DNA of 64,000 bases, from NCBI RefSeq assembly GCF_020400725.1, contig NZ_JAINVG010000015.1, forward strand, positions 1-64,000, written 5' to 3'. The position numbers and the translations under genes were made by a program. The DNA is from Streptomyces sp. NK15101 (GTDB lineage Bacteria; Actinomycetota; Actinomycetes; Streptomycetales; Streptomycetaceae). Below, piece by piece: positions 53,254 to 62,480 of this stretch; the first letter of the stretch is position 1; every line of letters starts with the position of its first letter. The notes under the pieces were generated by a model. The model saw only the letters and a program-made list of their open reading frames with translations, ran no database searches and was not told the DNA's origin.

Positions 53254-53679
53254 ATGTCCGGCCAGTCCAGCCGCCGCACCGTACTGAAAGGCGCGGCCCT
53301 CGCCGGAGCCGCCGGGCTGGGAGTCGCCGCCTGCTCCACGGAGTCCAAGCTCGGCCACGCCCAGACCCCGACCCCGACCGCACCGGTCCCGCTCGGAGCC
53401 CCGGACGAGGTGCCCGTCGGCGGCTCCAAGCTCTACCGCGAGCAGCGGCTCGTGGTGAGCTGCCCGGCCAAGGGCCAGTACAAGGCCTTCAGCGCCCAGT
53501 GCACCCACGCCGGCTGCGTCCTCGACAAGGTCGAGGAGAACGAGGGCAACTGCCCCTGCCACGGCAGCCGCTTCGACGTCACGACCGGCAAGGCGCTCCG
53601 CGGCCCCGCCACCGTCCCGCTCCCCGAGGTCCCGATCCGCGTCGAGAACGGCAGGCTGGTGGCCGGCCCCGAGGCCTGA
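53254..53679 (+). CDS. Rieske [2Fe-2S] protein with Tat signal
   Basis: A 141-residue exported protein. The N-terminus has a twin-arginine signal (SSRRTVLKGAALAGAAGLG) followed by VAACST, which may act as a lipobox, so it is probably a lipoprotein. The Rieske cluster motifs are CTHAGC and CPCHGSRFD, giving two Cys and two His ligands. Small stand-alone Rieske proteins pass electrons outside the membrane; the partner oxidase is unknown. The ATG at 53254 has GGAG upstream, and a 12-bp-like repeat of the stop region (GAGGCCTGAGCGGTCCGGAA) follows the gene twice (53670-53713). Confidence 0.88.
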   Translation: MSGQSSRRTVLKGAALAGAAGLGVAACSTESKLGHAQTPTPTAPVPLGAPDEVPVGGSKLYREQRLVVSCPAKGQYKAFSAQCTHAGCVLDKVEENEGNCPCHGSRFDVTTGKALRGPATVPLPEVPIRVENGRLVAGPEA

Positions 53680-53722
53680 GCGGTCCGGAACCCGAGGCCT
53701 GAGCGGTCCGGAACCCGCGGCC

Positions 53723-54652
53723 TCAGGCCCAGTCCCAGTCGATCCCCAGGATCCCCGGGCGCACCCCCTGCTCCACGAGGTGCACCGTGCGGTGCCGGCC
53801 GCTCAGGGTCAGCTCCGCACGGCCGCCGCGCGGCGCCCCCGCCGATGCCTGCGCGAACCTCCGGCACCGCACCGGAAGCGCCGCCTCGTCGAAGCGGACC
53901 TGGAGCACGTACTGCCCGCCCGCGAAGCTGAACCCGCGCACGTACTCCCCGCTCGGACCCGCCGTGCCGTCCTCGAAGCCGTACGAGAACAGATACGTGT
54001 CCCCGGCCCGCAGCCGCGCGTCGAAGAGCAGCTCCGCGACCACCACGCCCGTGCCGGCGTGCCACCGCACCCGCCCCGTCCGGCAGTTCTCCACCGCCCG
54101 CACGGCCACCCGGGACGGGTCGCAGCCGGCGTCGCCGTGGTGGATGGCGAGGTAGCGGTCCACGCCGTCCCGGTGCGCCCGCACCACGTGCTGCGACTCG
54201 CGCCCCACCAGCTCCCGCCCCGCCCCGATCCGCACCCGCTCGTGGTGCCCCACCGTGTGCAGCCCGCCGTCCGCCGGGGACTCCAGGTCCGCCAGCAGCT
54301 CCTCGACCGAGCCCGAGGCCTCCACCAGCGAGCGGTACGAGCGGGCCGCCGGGCGCTCCACTCCGGAGCGGGCGGCCGTGTCCTCCGCCAGGAGCCGCAG
54401 CAGCGAGTTCCCCGGCAGCCGGAGGACCTCCTCCAGGGCCCGGACGGCCTTCAGGGACTCCGGCCGCTGCGGGCGGCGGGCGCCCTGCTGCCAGTAGCTC
54501 AGGCTCGTCACCCCGACCTTGACGCCCCGGTGCGCGAGATGGTGCTGGACCCGCTGGAGCGGCAGCCCGCGCACGGCCAGCGCGGTGCGCAGCGCCAGGT
54601 GGAAGGGACCGGTGTGCAGCAGCTGCACCAGATCCGCCTCGGTGTGGCTCAC
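53723..54652 (-). CDS. Helix-turn-helix (XRE-like) transcriptional regulator
   Basis: A 309-residue protein. The N-terminal part contains an atypical XRE-like helix-turn-helix (LALRTALAVRGLPLQRVQHH, then GVTSLSYWQQGARRPQR), and the ~200-residue C-terminal part is a beta-rich domain with no known motif, which may bind a ligand. The GTG at 54652 is chosen for its GAGGAG site; the frame is open 87 codons further. Homologues in Streptomyces often stand divergent from secreted-protein genes. Repeated GTTCAC sequences in the divergent gap are likely binding sites. Confidence 0.75.
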   Translation of the reverse strand: MSHTEADLVQLLHTGPFHLALRTALAVRGLPLQRVQHHLAHRGVKVGVTSLSYWQQGARRPQRPESLKAVRALEEVLRLPGNSLLRLLAEDTAARSGVERPAARSYRSLVEASGSVEELLADLESPADGGLHTVGHHERVRIGAGRELVGRESQHVVRAHRDGVDRYLAIHHGDAGCDPSRVAVRAVENCRTGRVRWHAGTGVVVAELLFDARLRAGDTYLFSYGFEDGTAGPSGEYVRGFSFAGGQYVLQVRFDEAALPVRCRRFAQASAGAPRGGRAELTLSGRHRTVHLVEQGVRPGILGIDWDWA

Positions 54653-54663
54653 GAGGACTCCTC

Positions 54664-54763
54664 GGTGAACGTTCACGACGGGGGCACGGACCGACGCGGC
54701 GCGAGGGGCGGGCGGGCAGGTGGGCCGGGGGTTTCCGTTCACACCCGGGTCACACCGTTCACG
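54664..54763. promoter_or_regulatory. Cluster of GTTCAC operator-like sites
   Basis: GTGAACGTTCAC (54664-54675) is a perfect 12-base palindrome. GTTCAC recurs at about 54737 and 54757 in CCGTTCACACC and CCGTTCACGG. All lie in the 230-base gap between the XRE regulator and the papain-like gene. They suggest a dimeric repressor acting on both promoters. Confidence 0.55.
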
Positions 54764-54882
54764 GTCCGATGTCATCCCGCATTGAAGCGTGTTGACCCGG
54801 CCCGGACAACGGCAGATGCTCCTGACCAGCGTCCGGACGCGCTCCTCCACCCCCCTCATCCCCAGCTCCTGGGAGGAACGCG

Positions 54883-55470
54883 ATGCGCAGAAGAAAGCTG
54901 AACCTCGCGGCACTCGCCGCAGCCGCCCTCTTCCTCGTCCCCACCACCCCGGCCTCCGCCGCCCCCGCCGGCGAGGACGCCCCGGCCCTCGCGTCCAAGC
55001 GGCTGAACATCACCATGCAGGCCCAGCAGAAGACCAACTGGTGCTGGGCGGCGAGCGGCAACACGATCGCCACCTGGTACGGCCGGAACTACAGCCAGAA
55101 CCAGTTCTGCAACGCCGCCTTCGACCGCCGGCAGGGCTACGACTGCCCCAACTGGCAGGCCACCCTCGGCAACGTCCAGACCGGCCTGAGCTGGGCCGGC
55201 ATCAGCCCCGGTTCGTACGTCGACGGCTGGCTGCGCTACTCCACCCTCCAGACCGAGATCAACGCCGGACGGCCCGTCGAGACCCGGATCCAGTGGTCGA
55301 GCGGCGGCGGCCACATGCACGTGGTCTACGGCTACGACGACGCGGACAGCTGGGTCTACTGGGGCGACCCCTGGCCCTCCAGCGACCGCTACAACTGGGC
55401 CTCGCACGCCTGGTACGTGAACAACGGCTCGTTCTCCTGGACCCACTCGCTCTACCGGATCGGGGCGTGA
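54883..55470 (+). CDS. Secreted papain-like cysteine protease-fold protein
   Basis: A 195-residue secreted protein. The signal peptide ends near ASA (residue 26). The active-site motif TNWCWAASGNTIATWYG contains Cys54, the histidine region is GGGHMHVVYGYD (H144 or H146), and the acidic partner is in YWGDPWPSS (D162), so a Cys-His-Asp triad of the AvrRpt2/C39-like papain fold is complete. It may be a peptidase or a bacteriocin-like toxin-processing enzyme; no self-immunity protein is obvious. The ATG follows GGGAGGAA. It overlaps the next gene by four bases. Confidence 0.82.
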   Translation: MRRRKLNLAALAAAALFLVPTTPASAAPAGEDAPALASKRLNITMQAQQKTNWCWAASGNTIATWYGRNYSQNQFCNAAFDRRQGYDCPNWQATLGNVQTGLSWAGISPGSYVDGWLRYSTLQTEINAGRPVETRIQWSSGGGHMHVVYGYDDADSWVYWGDPWPSSDRYNWASHAWYVNNGSFSWTHSLYRIGA

Positions 55471-56210
55471 CGACGATGAACGCACGAGCCACGGCCGCCG
55501 GCCTCCTCGCCGCCGCGGCCCTCGTCGGCCTCGGGGCGCTCCCGGCGGCCGCCGAGGGCCTGCCGTCCGCGCCGACCCCCGAGCAGGCCGCCTCCGCGCC
55601 GGGGACCCTGGACGCCCTGTCCCGGTTCTTCGCCCGCGACGGAGCCCTCGCCCGCACGGCGGCCGCGCCGCGCGTCGAGGGCGCCTCCGTCCCCGTGCGG
55701 TTCCTCTCCCCGGACTTCGTCGCCGGGAAGCCCGGGGCACCGGTCGCCCGCGTCGAGTTCCGCGCCAGCAGGGCCGTGGCCCCGGACGGACAGAAGGCCT
55801 CGCTGTGGACGGCACGGCAGCCGGACGGCGGCTGGCAGGTCGTGAACATCGCCACCGGCGACGACGAGGTCCGCTACGCGGAACTGGGCCGCGGCTTCGT
55901 CTTCCGCGAGCCGCAGATCGACGCGTGGTACGTCCTGAAGGGCGAGAAGGTGCTGCCGCTCGACGAGGACGCGGTACGGGCCGTGGGCCGGAACGGGACG
56001 AGCCTCGCGGGCTACCGGGAGCGGGTCGTACGGGCGTACGGCGACAAGCTGCCGGGGTCGCCGTACGCGCGGAAGGGCGCGGCGGGGGGTTACGACGCGC
56101 CCGCGCCCGCGTCCCTGCCGTCGTCGGCGGTCGCGGTGGCGGGGGCGGGGGTGGTCCTCGCGGTGACGGTCGCGGTGACGCTCCGCCGGCGCGCCCCCCG
56201 ACGCCCCTAG
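55467..56210 (+). CDS. Secreted/membrane-anchored partner of the papain-like protein
   Basis: A 247-residue protein with a signal peptide (ATAAGLLAAAALVGLGALPAAA), a 150-residue extracellular region without recognised domain, a membrane helix near residues 221-240 and a short basic C-terminus. The GTG at 55467 overlaps the upstream TGA (GTGA); the ATG at 55476 is an alternative start. The coupled translation and shared export suggest it acts with the papain-like protein, perhaps as its anchor, substrate or inhibitor. No homology is recognised. Confidence 0.78.
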   Translation: MTTMNARATAAGLLAAAALVGLGALPAAAEGLPSAPTPEQAASAPGTLDALSRFFARDGALARTAAAPRVEGASVPVRFLSPDFVAGKPGAPVARVEFRASRAVAPDGQKASLWTARQPDGGWQVVNIATGDDEVRYAELGRGFVFREPQIDAWYVLKGEKVLPLDEDAVRAVGRNGTSLAGYRERVVRAYGDKLPGSPYARKGAAGGYDAPAPASLPSSAVAVAGAGVVLAVTVAVTLRRRAPRRP

Positions 56211-56547
56211 CCGACCGTCCGCTCCACCGCGGACGGTGCCCCCGCCCGCCCCGTTGTGGGCGGTCGTTCCGCCGGGGCAAGGGGGTCCCCCTGCTCGAGC
56301 GAAGCCGAGAGCTTGGGGGAGGGTGGGCACAACGGAACGGCGCCCCTTGCCGGGCCCAGGCTCCCGCGCCTGAACGGCCACCACCGGTGCACCGGCGCTC
56401 GGGGTGCGGGTCCAGGCGCGGAACGCGGAGGCGCCGCTATGGGAGCCGTCCCGTGTGCCCACCCGTCCCGCCCCAGCGGGACGACTGCCCACACGGGCGG
56501 GTGGCGGGGGCACCGCCCCGCCGGGCGCGGGCCCCGTGGGGGCGTTG
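56211..56547. repeat. Dispersed hairpin-rich intergenic element, copy 2
   Basis: The 337 bases hold no supported gene. They repeat the modules of 6105-6461: CGTTGTGGGCGGTCGTTCCG, a GGGGGTCCCCC palindrome followed by CTGCTCGAGCGAAGCCGAGA, GGGTGGGCACAACGGAACGG, GGGGTGCGGGTCCAGGCGCG, and CGTCCCGTGTGCCCACCCGT followed by GCGGGACGACTGCCCACACG. The AGCTCTCGGCTTCGCTCGAGC core is in the opposite orientation and position compared with copy 1. GGGTGGGCACAACGG and CCGTGTGCCCACCC can pair as arms of a large stem. Confidence 0.8.
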
Positions 56548-57300
56548 TCAGTGGGCCAGGTAGCCGCCGTCCACCGGGAGGACCACGCCCGTCACGAACG
56601 ACGCTTCGTCCGACGCCAGGAAGAGGATCGCGGCCGCCACCTCCTCCGGCGTGCCGAAGCGGCCCATCGGGTGGGCCCGGACGATCTCCGCGAGGTACTC
56701 GGGCCCGCCCGGCTCCACGCGCGCGGCGGCGACGCGTTCGGTCTCGATCGTGCCCGGGGCCACCGCGTTCACCCGGATCCCGCGCTCCGCCCACTCCACC
56801 GCCAGGTGCTTGGTCAGGCCGGTCGCGACGAACTTCGCCGGGCCGTACACCGCCTGCCTCGCCTGGCCGGCCACGCCCGAGATCGACGAGGTGCACACGA
56901 TGGCCCCGCCGCCCGAGACGATCATGGCCTCGATCGCGTACTTGCAGGTCAGGAACATGCCCCTGCCGTCGACGGCCATCACCCGGTCGAAGTCCGAGGC
57001 CTCCGCCTCGGTGACGGAGAGCAGCGGGATCACGCCCGCGTTCGCCACCAGGACGTCCAGCCGTCCGAAGCGCTCCACCGCCGTGCCGATCATCCGTCGG
57101 GCGTCCTCCTCCCGGGAGACGTCGCCGACCACCGGGATCACGCCGGCGAGGGTCGCCAGCCGCTCCTCGTCGACGTCGGCGGCGACCACGTGCGCACCCT
57201 CGCGGAGGAAGCGCTCCGCCGTCGCCCGCCCGATTCCGCTCGCCGCGCCCGTGATCACGCACACCCGGTCCGCCAGCCGTCCTGAAGTGTCCTGAGCCAT
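56548..57300 (-). CDS. Short-chain dehydrogenase/reductase (glucose-dehydrogenase-like)
   Basis: A 250-residue classical SDR with TGAASGIGRATAERF, the VLVANAGVIPLL motif, active-site Ser in TSSISGVAGQ, YxxxK in AVYGPAKFVAT, and the C-terminal DEASFVTGVVLPVDGGYLAH. The substrate is unknown. The ATG at 57300 lacks a clear RBS; an upstream in-frame start at 57360 would overlap uvrC. It is divergent from uvrC with a 58-base gap, so the two promoters are packed together. Confidence 0.9.
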   Translation of the reverse strand: MAQDTSGRLADRVCVITGAASGIGRATAERFLREGAHVVAADVDEERLATLAGVIPVVGDVSREEDARRMIGTAVERFGRLDVLVANAGVIPLLSVTEAEASDFDRVMAVDGRGMFLTCKYAIEAMIVSGGGAIVCTSSISGVAGQARQAVYGPAKFVATGLTKHLAVEWAERGIRVNAVAPGTIETERVAAARVEPGGPEYLAEIVRAHPMGRFGTPEEVAAAILFLASDEASFVTGVVLPVDGGYLAH

Positions 57301-57328
57301 GTCCGGGCAACGAGCGCGCCCGCTCTGA

Positions 57329-57351
57329 GTGTCGGTCCCCGCCAGTAGGGT
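57329..57351 (+). promoter_or_regulatory. RecA-NDp/PafBC-type promoter of uvrC
   Basis: GTGTCGGTCCC, six bases (CGCCAG), TAGGGT (57346-57351), with the ATG seven bases later. The -10 matches the consensus exactly; three bases of the upstream box differ. Confidence 0.75.
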
Positions 57352-57358
57352 GGTGGGC

Positions 57359-59347
57359 ATGGCAGACCCCTCCAGCTACCGCCCCAAGCCGGGTCAGATC
57401 CCCGACTCCCCGGGGGTCTACAAGTTCCGCGACGAGCACCGCCGGGTGATCTACGTGGGGAAGGCGAAGTCCCTGCGCCAGCGGCTGGCGAACTACTTCC
57501 AGCCGCTGACGAGCCTGCACCCGCGCACGGCCACCATGGTGACGACCGCGGCCTCCGTGGAGTGGACGGTGGTGTCCACCGAGGTCGAGGCGCTGCAGCT
57601 GGAGTACTCCTGGATCAAGGAGTTCGACCCCCGGTTCAACGTGAAGTACCGGGACGACAAGAGCTACCCGTACCTCGCGGTCACCATGAACGAGGAGTTC
57701 CCGCGCGTGCAGGTCATGCGCGGGCACAAGAAGAAGGGCGTGCGCTACTTCGGGCCGTACGCGCACGCGTGGGCGATCCGCGAGACCGTCGACCTGATGC
57801 TGCGGGTGTTCCCCGTGCGGACGTGCTCGGCGGGTGTCTTCCGCAACGCCGCCTCCGCCGGACGGCCCTGCCTGCTCGGCTACATCGGCAAGTGCTCGGC
57901 GCCCTGCGTCGGCCGGGTCACGCCCGAGGAGCACCGCGAACTGGCCGAGGACTTCTGCGACTTCATGGCCGGCCGCACCGGCACGCACATCCGCCGGCTC
58001 GAGAAGCAGATGACGATCGCGGCCGAGGACATGGAGTACGAGAAGGCCGCCCGGCTCCGCGACGACATAGAGGCCCTGCGCAAGGCCATGGAGAAGAACG
58101 CGGTCGTCCTCGCCGACGCGACCGACGCCGACCTGATCGCCCTCGCCGAGGACGAGCTGGAGGCCGCCGTCCAGATCTTCCACGTGCGCGGCGGCCGCGT
58201 CCGGGGCCAGCGCGGCTGGGTCACGGACAAGGTCGAGGCCGTCGACACGGCGGGGCTCGTGGAGCACGCCCTCCAGCAGCTGTACGGCGAGGAGAGCGGC
58301 GACACGGTCCCCAAGGAGGTCCTGGTCCCGGCGCTGCCCGAGGACACGGAGGCCGTCTCCGCCTGGCTCTCCGGCCGCCGCGGCTCCCTCGTCTCGCTGC
58401 GCGTCCCGCAGCGCGGCGACAAGAAGGACCTGATGGAGACGGTCGCGCGCAACGCCCAGCAGGCGCTCGTGCTGCACAAGACCAAGCGGGCCAGCGACCT
58501 GACCACCCGCTCCCGGGCCCTGGAGGAGATCGCCGAGGCCCTGGACCTGGACTCGGCGCCGCTGCGGATCGAGTGCTTCGACATCTCGCACCTCCAGGGC
58601 GAGGACGTCGTCGCCTCGATGGTCGTCTTCGAGGACGGGCTGCCCCGCAAGGGCGAGTACCGCCGTTTCCAGATCAAGGGCTTCGAGGGCCAGGACGACG
58701 TCCGGTCCATGCACGAGGTGATCAGCCGCCGCTTCAAGCGGTACCTGGCCGAGAAGGACCGTACGGGGGAGTGGGGACCGGCGCCCGACGGCGAGGTTCC
58801 GGCGGAGCCGACCGAGGACGACGGGCGGCCCAGGCGCTTCGCGTACCCGCCGCAGCTCGTCGTCGTCGACGGCGGGCAGCCGCAGGTCGCCGCGGCCCGT
58901 CGCGCCCTCGACGAACTCGGCATCGACGACGTCGCGGTCTGCGGCCTCGCCAAGCGCCTGGAGGAGGTCTGGCTGCCCGGCGACGACGACCCGGTGGTCC
59001 TGCCCCGCTCCAGCGAGGGCCTCTATCTGCTCCAGCGGGTGCGTGACACGGCTCACGACTTCGCCATCCGCTACCAGCGGTCCAAGCGGACCAAACGTCT
59101 CCGGACCAGCCCGCTCGACGCCGTCCCCGGCCTCGGCGAGTCCCGCAAGCAGGCCCTGATCAAGCATTTCGGCTCGGTGAAGCGGCTGAAGCAGGCGACA
59201 ATCGAGCAGATCTGTGAGGTCCCCGGCTTCGGCCGGAAGACCGCGGAGGCGGTCGCCGTGGCCCTGGCCCAGGCGGCCCCCGCCGCACCCGCCGTGAACA
59301 CGGCCACAGGAGAGATCATGGAAGACGACGGGGGCACCACCGCATGA
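57359..59347 (+). CDS. uvrC: Excinuclease ABC subunit C
   Basis: A 662-residue dual-incision nuclease of nucleotide excision repair. The GIY-YIG domain is at the start ([20 protein letters not shown]), a cysteine region follows ([15 protein letters not shown]), then a UVR motif ([19 protein letters not shown]). The RNase H-like endonuclease has [13 protein letters not shown] and [10 protein letters not shown], with two C-terminal helix-hairpin-helix motifs ([32 protein letters not shown]). The ATG at 57359 is set by the promoter and the conserved start. It overlaps rapZ by four bases (ATGA), starting an overlapping four-gene operon. Confidence 0.97.
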   Translation: MADPSSYRPKPGQIPDSPGVYKFRDEHRRVIYVGKAKSLRQRLANYFQPLTSLHPRTATMVTTAASVEWTVVSTEVEALQLEYSWIKEFDPRFNVKYRDDKSYPYLAVTMNEEFPRVQVMRGHKKKGVRYFGPYAHAWAIRETVDLMLRVFPVRTCSAGVFRNAASAGRPCLLGYIGKCSAPCVGRVTPEEHRELAEDFCDFMAGRTGTHIRRLEKQMTIAAEDMEYEKAARLRDDIEALRKAMEKNAVVLADATDADLIALAEDELEAAVQIFHVRGGRVRGQRGWVTDKVEAVDTAGLVEHALQQLYGEESGDTVPKEVLVPALPEDTEAVSAWLSGRRGSLVSLRVPQRGDKKDLMETVARNAQQALVLHKTKRASDLTTRSRALEEIAEALDLDSAPLRIECFDISHLQGEDVVASMVVFEDGLPRKGEYRRFQIKGFEGQDDVRSMHEVISRRFKRYLAEKDRTGEWGPAPDGEVPAEPTEDDGRPRRFAYPPQLVVVDGGQPQVAAARRALDELGIDDVAVCGLAKRLEEVWLPGDDDPVVLPRSSEGLYLLQRVRDTAHDFAIRYQRSKRTKRLRTSPLDAVPGLGESRKQALIKHFGSVKRLKQATIEQICEVPGFGRKTAEAVAVALAQAAPAAPAVNTATGEIMEDDGGTTA

Positions 59348-60306
59348 CCGAGCGCCACGCGCACGACGAGCACGACCGAGAAGACGGAGCAGGACACGTG
59401 AGTACGGGCACGAAGGAGACCCCCGGCGACAACGGCGCCGAGGCGGCCATTCCCGAGCTGGTGATCATCTCCGGCATGTCCGGAGCCGGCCGGTCCACCG
59501 CGGCGAAGTGTCTGGAGGACCTCGGCTGGTTCGTCGTGGACAACCTGCCGCCCGCGCTGATCCCCACCATGGTGGAGCTCGGCGCCCGCTCCCAGGGCAA
59601 CGTCGCCCGGATCGCCGTCGTCGTGGACGTCCGCGGCCGGCAGTTCTTCGACAACCTCAGGGAGTCCCTCGCCGACCTGGACGCCAAGCAGGTCACCCGC
59701 CGGATCGTCTTCCTGGAGTCCTCCGACGAGGCCCTGGTCCGGCGCTTCGAGTCGGTCCGCAGGCCGCACCCGCTCCAGGGCGACGGCCGCATCACCGACG
59801 GCATCGCCGCCGAGCGCGACCTGCTGCGCGAGCTGCGCGGCGACGCCGACCTGGTGATCGACACCTCCAGCCTCAACGTCCACGAGCTGCGCGCCAAGAT
59901 GGACGCCCAGTTCGCCGGCGACGAGGAGCCCGAGCTCCGGGCCACCGTGATGTCCTTCGGCTTCAAGTACGGCCTGCCGGTCGACGCCGACCTCGTCGTC
60001 GACATGCGCTTCCTGCCGAACCCGCACTGGGTCCCCGAGCTGCGCCCCTTCACCGGCCTCAACGAGGAGGTGTCGAACTACGTCTACAACCAGCCGGGTG
60101 CCAAGGAGTTCCTCGACCGCTACACGGAGCTGCTCCAGCTGATCGCCGCGGGCTACCGCCGCGAGGGCAAGCGGTACGTGACCATCGCCGTGGGCTGCAC
60201 GGGCGGCAAGCACCGCTCCGTGGCCACCGCCGAGCGCCTCGCCGCCCGCCTCGCCTCCGAAGGGGTCGAGACCGTCGTCGTCCACCGGGACATGGGGCGC
60301 GAGTGA
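59344..60306 (+). CDS. rapZ: RNase adapter/nucleotide-binding protein RapZ (YvcJ)
   Basis: A 320-residue P-loop protein. Walker A is GMSGAGRS at residues 44-51 (Arg in place of Lys at the K position, usual in Streptomyces), then [14 protein letters not shown], and the C-terminal domain with [14 protein letters not shown] and [18 protein letters not shown]. RapZ binds GTP/ATP and, in E. coli, directs RNase E to sRNAs; its actinobacterial role is not settled. The ATG overlaps the uvrC stop. The GTG at 59398, with GGAGCAGGA, is an alternative start that would drop 18 residues. Confidence 0.94.
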   Translation: MTERHAHDEHDREDGAGHVSTGTKETPGDNGAEAAIPELVIISGMSGAGRSTAAKCLEDLGWFVVDNLPPALIPTMVELGARSQGNVARIAVVVDVRGRQFFDNLRESLADLDAKQVTRRIVFLESSDEALVRRFESVRRPHPLQGDGRITDGIAAERDLLRELRGDADLVIDTSSLNVHELRAKMDAQFAGDEEPELRATVMSFGFKYGLPVDADLVVDMRFLPNPHWVPELRPFTGLNEEVSNYVYNQPGAKEFLDRYTELLQLIAAGYRREGKRYVTIAVGCTGGKHRSVATAERLAARLASEGVETVVVHRDMGRE

Positions 60307-61337
60307 AGCCGTACCGTCGGCGTGCCTCCACCCTCGCGGTGCGGCGTACGCTCCGCAGGCGCGGCGCCCAGCCCAAGGTGGTCGCGCTCGGTGGCGGCAT
60401 GGGGCTTTCGGCGTCCCTCGCCGCGCTCCGCCGGATCACCGGCGACCTCACCGCCGTCGTCACCGTCGCCGACGACGGGGGCTCCAGCGGCCGGCTCCGG
60501 GAGGAGCTCGGCGTGCTGCCCCCGGGCGACCTGCGCAAGGCGCTCGCCGCCCTCTGCGGCGACGACGACTGGGGCCAGACCTGGGCCCGGGTGATCCAGC
60601 ACCGCTTCCAGTCCAAGGGCGAGATGGGCGGCCACGCCGTCGGCAATCTGCTGATCGTCGCCCTCTGGGAACAGCTCGGCGATCCCGTGCAGGCCCTCGA
60701 CCTGGTCGGCCGGCTGCTCGGCGCCCAGGGCCGGGTGCTGCCCATGTCCGCCGTGCCCCTGGAGCTCCAGGCCCTGGTCAGGGGCCACGACCCGGAGCGG
60801 CCGGACGACGTGGACACCGTCCGCGGCCAGGCGACCGTGGCGCTCACCCCCGGCGAGGTGCAGTCCGTGCACCTCGTGCCGAACGACCCGCCGGCCGTGC
60901 CCGAGGCGGTCGCGGCGGTCCTGGACGCGGACTGGGTGGTGCTCGGTCCCGGCTCCTGGTTCTCCTCGGTGATCCCCCACCTCCTGGTCCCCGAGCTCCT
61001 CGACGCCCTGGTCGAGACGAAGGCCCGGAAGGTGCTCTCGCTGAACCTCGCACCGCAGCCCGGAGAAACCGAGGGCTTCTCCCCGCAGCGTCATTTGGAG
61101 GTTTTGGGACGACACGCCCCTAAACTCGCCCTGGACGTGGTGCTGGCCGACGAGGCCGCCGTGCCCGACGTGTCAGCGAGGGAGCCCCTCGTCGATGCCG
61201 CCAAGCGGCTCGGCGCCGCGGTCGAGCTGGCGCCGGTGGCCGGGCCCGACGGCTCCGCGAAGCATGACCCGGAGCTGTTGGCCGCCGCGTACGACCGTAT
61301 TTTTCGGATGCATGGAAGGATCGGCCCATGGCGATGA
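60303..61337 (+). CDS. yvcK: YvcK/CofD-like gluconeogenesis factor
   Basis: A 344-residue protein. It has [18 protein letters not shown] and [19 protein letters not shown] (UDP-sugar/FMN-binding CofD-like motifs), ALCGDDDWG, and a [15 protein letters not shown] segment. YvcK proteins bind UDP-GlcNAc and support gluconeogenesis and cell-wall precursor flux. The GTG at 60303 overlaps the rapZ stop, and its end overlaps whiA by ten bases. Confidence 0.94.
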   Translation: MKPYRRRASTLAVRRTLRRRGAQPKVVALGGGMGLSASLAALRRITGDLTAVVTVADDGGSSGRLREELGVLPPGDLRKALAALCGDDDWGQTWARVIQHRFQSKGEMGGHAVGNLLIVALWEQLGDPVQALDLVGRLLGAQGRVLPMSAVPLELQALVRGHDPERPDDVDTVRGQATVALTPGEVQSVHLVPNDPPAVPEAVAAVLDADWVVLGPGSWFSSVIPHLLVPELLDALVETKARKVLSLNLAPQPGETEGFSPQRHLEVLGRHAPKLALDVVLADEAAVPDVSAREPLVDAAKRLGAAVELAPVAGPDGSAKHDPELLAAAYDRIFRMHGRIGPWR

Positions 61338-62317
61338 CCGCAGCGGTGAAGGACGAGATCTCCCGGCTCCCCGTCACCCGGACCTGCTGCAGGAAGGCAG
61401 AGGTCTCGTCGATCCTGCGGTTCGCGGGCGGGCTGCACCTGGTGAGCGGCCGCATCGTGATCGAGGCGGAGCTCGACACCGCGATGGCGGCCCGCCGCCT
61501 CAAGCGGGACGTCCTGGAGATCTTCGGGCACAGCTCGGAGCTGATCGTGATGGCCCCCGGCGGGCTGCGGCGCGGCTCGCGCTTCGTGGTGCGGGTGGTG
61601 GCCGGAGGCGACCAGCTGGCTCGGCAGACGGGTCTCGTGGACGGCCGCGGCCGCCCCATCCGGGGCCTTCCCCCGCAGGTGGTCTCCGGGGCCACCTGTG
61701 ACGCCGAGGCAGCCTGGCGCGGCGCGTTCCTCGCGCACGGCTCGCTGACCGAGCCCGGCCGGTCCTCCTCCCTGGAGGTGACCTGCCCGGGTCCGGAGGC
61801 CGCCCTCGCCCTGGTCGGCGCGGCGCGGCGGCTCTCCATCGCGGCGAAGGCCCGCGAGGTGCGGGGCGTGGACCGGGTCGTCGTCCGCGACGGCGACGCG
61901 ATCGGCGCCCTCCTCACCCGGCTCGGCGCGCACGAGTCGGTGCTGGCCTGGGAGGAGCGGCGGATGCGGCGCGAGGTCCGCGCCACCGCCAACCGCCTGG
62001 CCAACTTCGACGACGCCAACCTGCGCCGCTCGGCCCGCGCCGCGGTGGCCGCCGGCGCCCGCGTGCAGCGTGCCCTGGAGATCCTCGGCGAGGAGGTGCC
62101 GGAGCACCTCGCCGCCGCCGGCCGGCTCCGCATGGAGCACAAGCAGGCCTCCCTGGAGGAGCTGGGCGCGCTCGCCGACCCGCCGCTGACCAAGGACGCG
62201 GTGGCCGGCCGGATCCGCCGGCTGCTCGCGATGGCCGACAAGCGGGCGCAGGACCTGGGCATCCCCGGGACCGAGTCCAACCTGACGGAGGAGCTCGACG
62301 ACAGCCTCGTCGGCTGA
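61328..62317 (+). CDS. whiA: Sporulation regulator WhiA
   Basis: A 329-residue protein. The N-terminal two-thirds is a degenerate LAGLIDADG homing-endonuclease fold ([40 protein letters not shown]). The C-terminal DNA-binding domain includes [20 protein letters not shown]. With WhiB it activates Streptomyces genes for sporulation septation, such as ftsZ. The start follows the overlapping yvcK gene. A paralogous operon order uvrC-rapZ-yvcK-whiA is conserved in Actinobacteria and Firmicutes. Confidence 0.97.
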   Translation: MAMTAAVKDEISRLPVTRTCCRKAEVSSILRFAGGLHLVSGRIVIEAELDTAMAARRLKRDVLEIFGHSSELIVMAPGGLRRGSRFVVRVVAGGDQLARQTGLVDGRGRPIRGLPPQVVSGATCDAEAAWRGAFLAHGSLTEPGRSSSLEVTCPGPEAALALVGAARRLSIAAKAREVRGVDRVVVRDGDAIGALLTRLGAHESVLAWEERRMRREVRATANRLANFDDANLRRSARAAVAAGARVQRALEILGEEVPEHLAAAGRLRMEHKQASLEELGALADPPLTKDAVAGRIRRLLAMADKRAQDLGIPGTESNLTEELDDSLVG

Positions 62318-62352
62318 CCCGATCCGTCACCGCACGGAACCCGAACTCCGTG

Positions 62353-62387
62353 CTGCCGGTGCCTTTCTGAGGCACCGGCAGCTTTTT
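62353..62387 (+). terminator. Rho-independent terminator after whiA
   Basis: CTGCCGGTGCCT (62353-62364) and AGGCACCGGCAG (62370-62381) form a perfect 12-base stem with loop TTCTG, followed by CTTTTTC. It is the most classical terminator in the window. Confidence 0.93.
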
Positions 62388-62480
62388 CGTACACCCCGCG
62401 AGGCACCCTTGACAGTCCCATGAGCGCCCAAGAGCCTGGCGTCTGTTCACCTTCGAGGCAGACAACAGCAAGGGGGGCAC

